From contig JAAOMT010000076.1 in NCBI GenBank assembly GCA_016748015.1, positions 258,522 to 322,521 on the forward strand: 64,000 nt of DNA, given 5' to 3'. Each line of letters starts with the position of its first letter. The stretch's first letter is position 1. Shown one piece after another: positions 48,890 through 60,300 of the stretch. Both the position numbers and the translations under genes were made by a program. The DNA comes from Geosiphon pyriformis. Taxonomy: Eukaryota > Glomeromycota > Glomeromycetes > Archaeosporales > Geosiphonaceae. The notes beneath the pieces are model-generated. The model ran no database searches and had not been told where the DNA came from. It saw only the letters and a program-made list of their open reading frames with translations.

Positions 48890-50399
48890 CTTAAAAGTTA
48901 CAGTCTCAAGATGAAGTAATTTGCTTATAAATATTTTCTTTTGGTGTGATTTATCGTGAAGAATTTTATTTTAAATAAATTATTGAGCTTTTTATGCGGG
49001 ATTTGGTTTCAAACCTTTCAAAACTGATTTCCAAGAAAAATTTTAAAATTCCGGGTCCTAAAAATATATATTAACATTTAGCTAAATTTGGGACTTTTGG
49101 TGAAAAGTGATCACCCCGAGAGTAACATCTTGCATGCTTTTGCTATTTTAATTTGGATGCACACGTTTGTTTGTAAAGGGCGTACATTTGGTTGCAGATT
49201 AAATCAGTTTCTTTTGAGTAAATAATTTCGTATTTTTGCATGAATCAGTGGTACAATGATCCATATCAAAGATTCACAATTAATGATGATCTGGAGTTTC
49301 ACAAGTTATTCCTGATTTTAATTTTATTTTTAGACTTAAGATTTAAATAATTCTACTCAAAAACTTTCGTTCTTAAAATTTTTATTAGATAGTTTATAAC
49401 CTAATAGAGGCTGGCTGCGACATTAATGAAATTCCAATTTCATCCTGCTAAAATTTCCATCTTTAATTTCAGCTTAATCGTTTTTTAAACAATGCTACTT
49501 AATTTCTACAAATTGTAAGACAAGAAGTGCAATGATTTTATAATTCAAAAGATGAAATTTTAACTATTAAAAGGGATATTTGCTTGCATATAACAGATTA
49601 TAAAGTTTATAATATCGCTTCTTTTGGCTCTGAACACCGACGCCCAAATCATTGAAAGCGCAAGATCCTACTCTTTTCATTGTAGCACATCAACATTGGA
49701 TCGTTTTGAGCAACCAAAGTTACCTGGGGACGAAAGAATTTGATGTTCAGTAGTATTGAAATTTTTTTTAAAAAAAAACAGTCCTTGAGGAGTTTCTATA
49801 ATCGGATTTTCACACAATGCCGATGCATTTAATTTTCCACAAAAAATAAACATCCCTACCAAATCCCTTGTATGTATTTCATTTAAAAACATTACATTAC
49901 ATCCTTGGAAAAAATAATTTCTAATTTAATGATTTCTCTCGCCACAATTTAAATTTTTTACCTTGTGAAACTAAACAATGGTAGACCTTCTGATTTCAGA
50001 TTAAAAAGATTTTTGTTTTTGGAATAAAATTATTTCTTGAATTGGCAATTCCTTTAAAAGAAAATTATTCAAGGTAAACTTTGATTTCTATGAAAAAAAA
50101 AAAGCTGTTCATATACCTCTACTCTCTTATTTATTCTATTCAATATTCAATAATCTCTAAAGTTATTTTTCATTTAAAAAATTTGAATATTCTTAATAAA
50201 CTTGCGGATTTTCATTTCTAAAAAAAAACGCCTATTGAGGTATTTTAATAATAAAAATATTGTCCTTCAAACACGAAAAATTTTCAATCTCATATTGGCA
50301 AATATCAAGAAAAGATTGTACCGATTTTTTTTATTTTAAATCTCCCTGACAGGTTTCATAGAAATCTATTAGAAAACGGTTTAATGTAAATATTACGAG
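48890..50399. other. Region between MYB B and the shared repeat
   Basis: It includes a third relic of the MYB 3' flank at about 49265-49495 (GATGATCTGGAGTTT...). It also includes a ~890-bp segment (about 49498-50388) absent from the matching position near 46335. That segment holds an antisense 71-codon frame (49677-49892) that I do not recognise. Confidence 0.5.
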
Positions 50400-50660
50400 T
50401 GGATAATAAACCTTTCATCAATTTGGATTTTAGCATTTGTAAAATATTTATTATTCTTATAAGCATAGAAAAACGCCTTGTACATCACATTTTTATACAG
50501 AGAAATCAATTCTAAAAGTAAGACCATATTTGGAAATGAATAAGGATTTCGATTGATATGCATCATGCAGTTTGAAACAGGGAGATAATATAAAAAGTTT
50601 TTTCTTAATTGGAAAATAAAGGATAAGAGAAACAAAATTTTAATAAAGGATAATTTTTTA
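50400..50660. repeat. Dispersed non-coding repeat, copy 3
   Basis: Reverse complement of 42240-42600, including CATCATGCAG and the AATTGGAAAATAAAGG region. It lies about 300 bp 3' of family gene 9. Confidence 0.7.
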
Positions 50661-50977
50661 GAAGTATATTAAATAATCTTATGTCTTTTGAGATTACAGC
50701 ATAGAGTTTTGAGAATTTCTTTTTTTAATACTCGCTTATTAATAATTGGGTAAAAAGAATTTCATGATAAAAAAATAACTTAATTAATTACACGGTAAAG
50801 AGTATCAGTTAAAAAAATCTCCATTAGGAATATAAAATAAGGGTTACTAAGAAAAAATTTATAAACTTGAGAAGTTTAATTTAGCCGACTTAGGGCACAC
50901 ATCTTTAAATGAGATTTTTCATTTTTAAGTTTTAAAATTGTTATTCTTTATAAAAGTAAATTAACCAATGATAATTT

Positions 50978-51443
50978 TTATAATTTTTGAGATAAATTCA
51001 AGAGGTCCGTTATATTCTGTAAAATTATGAAAAGAAAGAAAGGGCAAAAAATTATTAAAAAAGAAAGAATGCAAACTAATAATGGTTTCATAAGATAGAT
51101 TTTTACATACCAAAGTTGAAAAATCCATCATTAATTCATTTTGAGGGCTTGAAGAATTATTCGAGCTATTAATTCTACTCTTTACCAATTTATTCGATAC
51201 TAATTCCAAGTTTTCTAATTTTGCTTCAAGAATTTCAATATATTGAGTGTTTTGAACACAGTACTTGCAATCCTGAGATTTTTCAGTTATATTAAAGTCA
51301 CGTCTTGACGGGTACGAAGAACCTTTGATTTTAAAAATATGTCTTTTCCCTGTAGTGTCTATTTCATTTTGATTGGTTGTTGTATTTTTTAAATTAGATA
51401 TTGAAGATTTGATACCAGTTTTATAAGAATTTAAAAAGGCCAT
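50978..51443 (-). CDS. Small CxxC/coiled-coil family protein 9, 2 exons
   Basis: Minus-strand exons are 51443-51111 and 51016-50978 (123 aa). The donor is TTG|GTATGT and the acceptor TTTTACAG|AAT. Family blocks are NEIDTTGKRHIFKIKG, YPSRR, CKYC (about 54-57), QYIEILEAKLENLE, MMDFSTL before the intron, and NITDLLNLSQKL after it. The N-terminal two thirds is close to gene 7, with which it also shares strand and a downstream copy of the same non-coding repeat. Confidence 0.75.
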
Positions 51444-52894
51444 TTTATTTTTATTAAATGGGTAGTTACGGTGGATGAATTTATAGAATATTTAATTCTT
51501 TGTTTACCAAATTTATTATTTGAAGGAGGTTTCATCGTATATTTATTTTGAAACCAAAATTGGAAACAGTTTTTTTAATCTAAATGAGAATTCATTGTTC
51601 CATACTAAAGTATTATGATGTTATTTTTCAAGAAATCAAAATAAAACTTATTATTTTGAAGTTTGTAATTGTCTTCTTTAAATAGATTCCAAATTTCTTT
51701 GTGTTTATACTGTTGAAAATTAAAAAATTTCTATTTGTAATGTATGTTTTATTAAATGCTGTCATATTAATTAATTAATTAACTGTTGTTGTTTTTTTAC
51801 TTTTGCTTTTTAGTGTTTCTATATGTGTATGTTTCATTCATGTCATGTTACAATAATCAGGTCTTGTTACATTAAGCATTCAAACAAATTAATATATTTG
51901 CTAAATTTAAGTGAAACCATCTTATTTTTTAAGAATTTTTTGAATAAATAAAACCGTATTACCAATTATATTGTTTTATTTTTATAAAATTTCAAAATGT
52001 AAATTATCTTATAATATATATTTATAAGATCCTATAAAGATTCTCAAATTTTACGAGATAACCAATACTTCTTTACAAAATCTCATTTATGATACAATAC
52101 CAGTGTAACTGTTAATTGTAATTGAAAATATTGGCAATGAACTTTATAAACTGCTTTGCTTTATTAACCTCTTTTTTTTCCCAATATTAGACCATCTTTT
52201 CATAATAATTGACATAAAGAATTATAGTATAAATTTATGAGTAAATTATCAGTGAGAAGTCCGGTTAGTGAATACAAATTTAATGGGTCCGAGGTGCGAA
52301 GTAATGTCATATCATTACAATTATTTTCTAAAAATATATTGCATACGCGTTGTTATTTTGACCTTTTAAAGCTTAACTTCTAAAGCGTAGGACTATTTTG
52401 AACTGCTGCAAATCTTCTATATTGCGTAGTTTTGCTCTAAACCTAAGTTTTATCAAATTTAAACTTAAACAAACAAAGTCAAAGTGACAGAAAATATTTT
52501 CCAACATACTTACATGTAAAACTTATTGACTGAAGTTTTCTTATTTATTTATTCCTTTATTCATTTTAACAGGTACATAAGATATTATTAATAATTTCCG
52601 GGAGAATTCTCTCAAAGGTTTATTTATAATTACTTTTCGAGACTCCTGGTCTCATGCTTTCTCCCCCAATAAAATAAAAACATCATCATTAAAATCCAAT
52701 TTGGATTTTCAATTTTAATCAGGAATAAATTATTTGCTATTTACATTAATATTGGCAACAATACAAAATTTAAAATGTTAAATATTGAAAAAATAACAAT
52801 GTAATAGGTACTTACTGCTCATGCTTGCATCTCAAAACGAACTTAAATAATTTAAAAAAATCCGTTTTTTCAATTTGCATTTGAATTTGAGTTG

Positions 52895-52944
<50 letters not shown>

Positions 52945-54041
52945 CAAAACTTTGGTCATTTTTCACCTCAATTTTTTCGTCAAGATTGCTGAATCTATTG
53001 CATGCTGGTCATTCTTCACTTTCTGTTTCTGGTGGGTCGATCACAGAAACGCCAGTATGTGGATTGAACAATCAATTGGTTCATATTGTGTAAAAATTTA
53101 TTGTTAATACGTTTTTTTATTATGTTCAAGTCAAACCTGAATATTGTATTGTTTTCATATTTACTTTTTCAAGACATAAATAATATATATACATTCATCT
53201 TTTTTTCTGTTGAGCAATACGAGTTCAACGTTTTTAGTTTGTAACATCATTGAAACGTTCAATCAAATGACGAGCATTCCGAGCTTATTATCTATTCTCA
53301 GGCTTATTTCTTTTTAGCGAGAATGAAATTTTAGTCTTTCCAAAAAATTTGTCGATAGTTCACCTAAAAACTTGAAAATTATCTTGTGCCTAATTTTAAA
53401 ATTTTATATAAATATCAAACGCATTAATATAAAAAATACTTTTATATCCAAAATGAAAGGATCTCATTTTATTAAGTTATCAATTTAGGTAAAAGATATC
53501 AACGTCTTTTTATCCTCTTCAAAGGTTTAAAAGAACCATTAACCATTTAAAAAAATGTCAAGATTTTCATTTTTGGTTACATGTGTTTACTGAGATGGGA
53601 ATGAAAACATAGATCAAACAAATACGGAAACTCTATTTGCATAGTTTCTTTAACTCCCACTTAGTTTCATAATTCTTTGTCCCATATTTCAATAAATACC
53701 CAATATGTAATTCAAGTTTTAATTTTTATTATAGATAGAAAGAACAATATCATATTTAATTGACTTGATACTGGTTATTCCTAAAAACCTATATTAACCT
53801 AAAGTTCTAACTTTTTTAATTGCTAATACACTTATGATTTTCGACTCTTTAGATTCAACTCTTTTTCAATCAAGAAAAGATTTAATTTTTTAGCTTCCCT
53901 TAATTTAATTATTTCAAATGACCTTTTTCCACGAGGTCAATTAAACCATTAAGTTAATTAGGTGTTAAAAATTTATTGATCACACAGGGGAAAGTTTTGT
54001 ATATTTATAATACTAACCATGAGGTTTAGTTCAATTGAAAC
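51444..54041. other. Intergenic region with a TAA microsatellite
   Basis: TATAAA (minus strand, 51485-51480) lies about 37 bp before gene 9. A (TAA)n tract occupies about 52895-52944; the open frame through it is an isoleucine artefact with an unexplained 3' part. No other gene is supported. Confidence 0.5.
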
Positions 54042-54048
54042 TATAAAA
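54042..54048 (+). promoter_or_regulatory. TATA box, small membrane protein gene
   Basis: TATAAAA lies 91 bp before the ATG at 54133. Confidence 0.45.
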
Positions 54049-54132
54049 TTAGGTCAACTCATTAAAATTTTTGCAGTGTACAATTTTTTTAAAAAATAAA
54101 ATAAAAGGAATTTAGCAAAAGAAAAATTTACA

Positions 54133-54423
54133 ATGAGTCCTCAGGAATTTAATAAAACTTTTTCACTCAAAGACTCGAAGCGTAATATCAATCAACAGCC
54201 TGATACACGATCTTATTACACCAAATTTCTTATCTTTTTTTTTAATGGAATCTACTGGATACTCCAAAAGACTATCGGAATTATTTTCCCAAAATTTACC
54301 GCAAATCAATTTTTGATCGATTTCCTTTTAACCCTAATATTTTGGTCTATATTTCCTTTACTTGGATTTTTGGTTTGGTCCTTGGGCTCTCTACTTATTA
54401 CCAGTTTTATAGGTAGAAATTGA
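54133..54423 (+). CDS. Small membrane protein, first part (96 aa)
   Basis: An open frame with a polar N-terminus (~30 residues) and two or three hydrophobic stretches (about 30-50 and 58-93: FLIFFFNGIYWILQK and LTLIFWSIFPLLGFLVWS). It ends at a TGA created inside a TTGAA pentanucleotide run. A GTAGAA at 54413 could act as donor for a 38-nt intron (54413-54450, ending TGAAG). Removal would fuse this frame with the next one in phase, giving a 214-aa protein. I give both readings because 38 nt is unusually short for an intron. No family is recognised. Confidence 0.5.
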   Translation: MSPQEFNKTFSLKDSKRNINQQPDTRSYYTKFLIFFFNGIYWILQKTIGIIFPKFTANQFLIDFLLTLIFWSIFPLLGFLVWSLGSLLITSFIGRN

Positions 54424-54447
54424 ATTGAATTGAATTGAATTGAAATG
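54424..54447. repeat. TTGAA pentanucleotide repeat
   Basis: About four units of TTGAA separate the two membrane-protein frames and supply the stop codon of the first. Confidence 0.8.
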
Positions 54448-54458
54448 AAGTTTTAAAA

Positions 54459-54815
54459 ATGCGTAAAAAAGATAAATTATACACTAATGACATGATTAAA
54501 AACTTGAACCAACCAGGAGGAACTATTTATTTTATTGTGAATTTTGCCTCGATCACATCTGCTATAGTCATATGCTCGGCATTTTTTGTTTTCGCAATTT
54601 TTGCAAGCTTTTTCACCACTTTTATGATCAATTTCATTCGATGGGGATTATGGATCGTTGACTTTATTCGTGAATTTTTATCGACATTTCCAAGCCAGCC
54701 AAATTCACTTGAAAAACCGCACTTTGAAAAGAAACCAGATTATATATTTGGAAATGAACGAAAACTTAAAAATGGATGGATTCCACAGAATAAAATCGAA
54801 AATGAGGATCATTAA
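54459..54815 (+). CDS. Small membrane protein, second part (118 aa)
   Basis: An open frame with a short basic start, a hydrophobic region at about residues 24-70 (probably two membrane spans, IYFIVNFASITSAIVICSAF and MINFIRWGLWIVDFI) and a polar C-terminal tail rich in Lys, Glu and Asn. Its own ATG is usable, but no separate promoter fits in the 35-bp gap after the preceding frame. This favours one transcript and possibly one protein with the upstream frame. Not recognised. Confidence 0.5.
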   Translation: MRKKDKLYTNDMIKNLNQPGGTIYFIVNFASITSAIVICSAFFVFAIFASFFTTFMINFIRWGLWIVDFIREFLSTFPSQPNSLEKPHFEKKPDYIFGNERKLKNGWIPQNKIENEDH

Positions 54816-56600
54816 ACTATTTTGCTCAGAATAGAGTGGGATATACCGTTAAGAGAGACCATGAATGAATTCTGAAATCTGAAACGACTAAAAATACTAG
54901 TCATAATTTAAAATCTTGGAGAATTAACAATTTTCTCCTCTCAAAATATTCACATCTACTTTTATTTTCCTACAAAATCCTCAGATTCTTTAATCCAGAA
55001 TTTTGTAACAAATAAAGAAATTGCATTCAGTTTACTTTATCGTTTTTTTGAGAGTGGCAAAAGCAAAAAAGAAAACTATCGTGGTAGGGTGGTAAATAAT
55101 AGATATGAAGAATATGTATAGGGCTATACCTTTGAAAAAAAATAAAAAATAAAAAACTACCCAATAATGAATCAAAAGAAAAGTCAAGCAAAGAAAGGGT
55201 ATGTGTGTAAAAAGAAAATCAGTGATCTTACGTTAACCATTCTTTCGTAATAGAAATTAATATTTTTGACCTGAATTTAGTAATTTGAATTTCAAATCCC
55301 TGTCCACTGAAAGTATCCTTAGTTAAATGATCTATTATTTTAAAAAAACATTAGCTTTAAATAAATTACTCGTGGATTTTGAGGCATGTCCAAGAATGTC
55401 ATGAGCAAAGATACTGATTTCTTTTTGACTTTCATATTCAACAAGCAATGACAGATAATAATGAAATTTTTATATTATGAATAAGGTTTAAAAAATTCCT
55501 GTAGCTAATCCCCGAGTAACTTTTAAAATAAAATTATTTGAAAAAAAAATCAAAGTCTTTTGATGATCATTTTGTTTGCGCCTTTATAATGCATCCTGGC
55601 AGGTGTGAATCTCGAAAACTGATAATATAGACTTGAATGACTTCATTTTTTCACGTGTTAAATTAAATAATTCTTTTAAGATCAGTGATTTTTAACGAAA
55701 ATACTAAAGGTACTTGAAGGATGAATGGGCAGTCATTTTTTCGCCAATGCTGCGAAATACAGGTTATCGAGGACCCCTGAATAAAGTTGGTAATTCTTGA
55801 GAGTTCCCCTGATTTTAAAAAAAAAAAGGAGTTTTTAGTTCAAGTACTAAAAACTGTCATCCCGAAGATCTTTGAACAATCTAGATTGGTAATACAGTAT
55901 TACTAAAATCCAAGTTTGGTCATCTTTAACAACTTTAAAATTATGAATCAAGCATTATAAAAATGCCAAGAAAGGTGTTGATATTTCCCTAGAATGCACA
56001 AAAAGACTTATGTGATTCGATATCTGATTTTACAAATCTATTTTTGAACTAGTCAATATCCAATTGTTTCAATGAAAATACTTCTTATTTAATATAAAAA
56101 TTTGCGGTATTCATCGATACCTTTTCTGGTTACAAACTTTCTGGATCTTCAAAATACGAATCTTATCTTTGATTCACATATCAAAAACCACATATTTGAA
56201 CTTGCTTATATCTTTAAATTTACTTAAGAGTAAATTTATTTTACGTAAAATATTTAATTTCTTATTAAAAACAATTCTTCGTGTTCTAATTAAATTACCA
56301 ATCATTTGGCATAAATTAAAATGTTAAGAGAAATATCTAAGATTATTATTAAAGGGCTAAAAGCTTCAAAACAGTATATAAAAAAAATTCATTTTATTTT
56401 TGATTAGATCTTTCTTATCAAAATTATTTTATGTAAATATTTATAAATTACATAAATATAATAAAATATAACATTTTTATCAATAATTAGACTAATTTTA
56501 CTAAATAATTATAGAAAAAAAATATGCAAAATAAACTTATAAATATTTTAATAACAATTGAAAACCCATTTTTGTTAATAAAAAATTTTTTTAACAAAAA
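54816..56600. other. Intergenic region with one DUF4419 scrap
   Basis: AT-rich; no gene is supported apart from the fragment at 55370-55470. Confidence 0.5.
55370..55470 (-). pseudogene. DUF4419-like scrap
   Basis: On the minus strand it reads VEYESQKEISIFAHDILGHA, matching KYEGQKEISIFAGDILDI of the pseudogene near 57.3 kb. Only about 30 codons remain. Confidence 0.6.
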
Positions 56601-57720
56601 ACATTATCTTATTTTAAATATCAATTGTAAATATATTAAAAATAATTATTCAACCCCCATTTTTAAGATATTATGCTAAAAATATAACATTTTAATTTTT
56701 TTAATTTACTACGTTTATCTTATAATTTATTACTCTTAATCAAAAATTTGTTTGAACTATACACAATTCTTCTAAAACTCTGGAGCTAAATCTATATTTG
56801 ATACTATTTGATCCACTACAAGTCAACCAATAACTGGGGAAAAAATGACTGCAGTCTCGTCACCCTCCTCAAAACTCTCTTGCTGAGCCCGTGACATTAT
56901 AGCCTTACTCCAAAAATCTTGATCAATATTATCACGAAATGTTTCGACAAGTTTCCAAACGACCGGTTCTAATCTATCCAACCAGAAATCCATATCGAGT
57001 CCGAATTCACGAAGTTTAACAACTTTTTCTTGCAATTTTTGCCAATCTTGTAAACTTCCTTCAAGGGTAACTTTAGGAATACCACATAGACACAAAATTT
57101 TATAAGTAAAATACTTTTTCATGGAGTCCAAAAGAATAACACGACTTGCAGTGATAGAAGCAGAAGTAGTAGTGCTAAAATCACATTCTAAGGTTTTAGA
57201 TAAATCAACTTTCGTCACGTTTTCGTCAACTTTTGTTGTGAGTCGATTTATAGCAACTGGCCAATCACCCTTAAGCTGATTATCTTCAATGTCTAATATG
57301 TCGCCAGCGAAAATACTAATTTCTTTTTGACCTTCATATTTAACAAAACAATATCGGAATCTTTCAGCGTTGTTATTAATATGATTACTAACCCCTTGGG
57401 CAATGGTTAACTAAACGTCATTGGGTGAGATACGAAGATGTTGATGATGATTTGTAAAATTCTGTATAATATTCTTTTATAGGAGTGTTGTCAAGTAGTG
57501 TCGTAGTTTTTTACAAAGTGGTCTTGAGAATTTGGTACTTCGTTGTACGATTCAATAAAGAATCCAATATTCCACAATATCTACATTCTATTTATAAGTA
57601 GCTTTTAGCAGTATGGAAACCTCCACGACCTGCTATTTTTTTGTAGCTTCGCGTTTACCCATTGGCGGAAAATTATAGCATTCTTGGAGAAAATATCTCC
57701 CATTATTAACAACTTAAATA
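56600..57720 (-). pseudogene. DUF4419-like pseudogene, inverted partner of the 25-kb copy
   Basis: On the minus strand a broken coding region runs from about 57700 to 56795. Pieces in order are GFFIESYNEVPNSQDHFVKN, HLRISPNDV then a stop where the family has Trp, LTIAQGVSNHINNNAERFRY, KYEGQKEISIFAGDILDIED, a long open part to MDFWLDRLEPVVWKLVE and DQDFWSKAIMS, then an in-frame jump to AQQESFEEGDETAV. The jump removes 62 codons relative to the 25-kb copy (DGWISAFFPYD and more). SPVIG is followed by a TGA instead of Trp. Frameshifts lie near 57450-57480. It is clearly dead. DUF4419 proteins are numerous in Rhizophagus, and their function is unknown. Confidence 0.8.
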
Positions 57721-60294
57721 AAAGCAAATTATCAAGTAGTAATCAATATTTGTTTAAAGCAAACACATCAGATTTTCTTTATTTACAGAAATTTCTTTTG
57801 TTGGGAAACTCTATCTATAATAATTGGATAATTCCTATTATCCCTTTTTGATATATTATTGTTACTATGGGAATCAATAAAAAAAGAATGGATTCAAAAT
57901 ATTAAAACACTTAGAAACAAAGCATTTTTCGATATCGCGATGATATTTGGCTGAAAATCGCACAAGGTGTAAGTCAAATATGAATTTGAACACCAAAAAA
58001 ATTTTCCGTTGTCGACATTCTCGAAAATCACGGGCGATTGACTTCAATTAAATTGATAAATATATGAAATAAGTTTATTAAAGGAAAGGCTTGGATTTGA
58101 TTTTACCACTTCAACTTCATCATCATCATATTTCACGTATCGAATAAATTTATTATGTGCGATTTCAATAATTATTCTCGAAGGCAGTTTGAAAGATTAG
58201 TAGAAAATTAAACTTCGTAAAATAAAGCTTTATTTTGCCCACATTGACGCGTCTGTGTTCAATGCTTTATTTGAACAGGAAGCCAAAGAGGAAGAGAAGG
58301 TATTTCAGAGGAAGAAGATTACATATTACTGGTCTAACGAGCTGTCTGAAGACTGCACACATGTACTGAGAGCACTTTCGTCGAACAAGTACGCAACTTG
58401 ATTATCGTGGATGTTAAATGAATGATATCACACTGAGAATGTCTATCTTTCATATTATTTAATATCTTTGTTTATTCCATTAATTTAAAAATACTATCGA
58501 AAATATTGTGATGGTAAACTGTAACAACATTCTTTTTGCTCTTTCATAAACTATGAAGGTATTAAATGACCACTTGGAGTTGAAACATGAAAAGTACTGG
58601 ATAAGTACGAAGATCAATTATAAATTTTGTAAAGTAATTTGATATCAAATCAATATGTAAAGTATAAAAATTCAAAAGAAAAAAGTTTTTGTATATTTTA
58701 AATAGCTGAAATTTTTGAATAAACAATTTTAAAAGCCTATTACATTAATTTAATTATTAAATATTACTGTTGTGAAACATTTTTTATAAAAACTTTTAGT
58801 TTATCAATTCTCTTATGTGATTTTTTATGTTAATAAACAATTAAATTTGACAAAAAATAGTTTTTAATGTTAAATACCTAAGAAAAATTTTCCAAAAAGA
58901 AAATTAATATTTGTTAATAACTTTAAAAACAAAAACTTACATTTTTTGCTTATATTCTGTTCAAAAAGAGATAACATGATAAAAAATCAAAAAACTTTTT
59001 AGCGAAGAAGTTTTAATTTATATTATATTATAGGTAATTTAATTTTCCATTTCTCAAATAATTACTTTTGAATCTATTGATCTTTAGTATAAATCAAAAA
59101 GTCAAATAATCGAAATTTTGAAAATTTCGATTATTGATTCTTATTTGTGTTGGGCTATGTTATATCAACACAAAAACATTTAATGTAAATTAGATATGTT
59201 AAATATCAAGTTTAATATCATATTTGTCTTTGATATTAATGAATGAATAGATAAATAAAGCATTTTAGATTGTATGCAATATATATTTGGTCATTATCAA
59301 TAGCATTTAGTCGTGGTCTTTCTCATGCTGTGACATCAAACTTAGCCAAATAAAAGAACATGAGCTCCATAAGTCCCACGCTGTCTGATTTTAAAACAAA
59401 GAATCTATTGGCTAATCACATTTTCTCTATGAGATCTAATTTTTTCCTTTTCAAGATTAAATTAATTTTTTTTTAAAATATATAATATCGGCATGGGGGT
59501 GTATTCAAATAAATAAATTTATCCAAAGATGAGATTTGCAATATACGAATGAGATGCCAGAATGTCGTAAAATATTTTGTCTCGTTTAAACAAATGCTCC
59601 TTCAGCTAATGTTATGTTTTGAATGAAAAAATATTGGGCCAAAAAAAATAAGAAAGGGAAGATATGAAATTTATTTTCGCAATAACTTTTTCCTCACATG
59701 AATCAAAATCGAAAATTGCTCACCATTGAGATATTGATAAAATGTACCCAAGCTACTATCTGAAATTGTGTTCCCAAAGGTGTATAGTCTTTTAAGTTTC
59801 TTTGAGAAGATTAATCAGTACAAGAATACAAAATAATTTTCAAAAAACCCGTCAAAAATTTTATAAAAAAAGCTAAAAAAAGAAAAGAAAAACTCTTGGA
59901 AAAAATTGCAAATCTATAAATTTTCTTTTGAACTATCGAAAGCCAAGCAATGGTTGAGCTCATTATGGAAATATTCACGTGGAGGCAATCGAGTCTGGTT
60001 TGGTTAAACTAATGGATGGAATTTAAGAGTTAATGTCGCTCATGCTTAACGAGGATATGTACAATCAACATAAAATCGTGTCCCACAAATAACCCGATTC
60101 TAACTTTCCCGTTAAAGTACAATTTTCAGTAAAATATTCCAAAAATAACCTTGTCAAATAAAATCTATTTTTAGATAGATTTCTGTGATCTAAGTGATGG
60201 CACCATTCCAAGGAATTTGATTAGGGTTTAATAGGATTTTGAATTTAATCTTTCAAATAAATCCTCCGTTAAGAAACTCAATTTTTTTGATTTG
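57721..60294. other. Duplicated 5' flank of the DUF4419 copy, then intergenic
   Basis: 57721-58050 is the reverse complement of 24790-25060 (for example GAATGTCGAC, GGACAATAGGAATTATCC-like stretch). After 58050 similarity stops. The segment at 58240-58400 has more G/C and resembles degraded coding sequence, but I cannot assign it. Confidence 0.5.
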
Positions 60295-60300
60295 TATAAA
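60295..60300 (+). promoter_or_regulatory. TATA box, MATA-HMG gene
   Basis: TATAAA (extended TATAAAAAGG) lies about 130 bp before the ATG at 60427. Confidence 0.5.

Noticed and set aside
52892-53107. Frame starting in the TAA repeat with a Trp/Cys-rich tail
   Set aside because: The start is microsatellite; the tail is unusual but has no relative in the window and no splice or promoter evidence.
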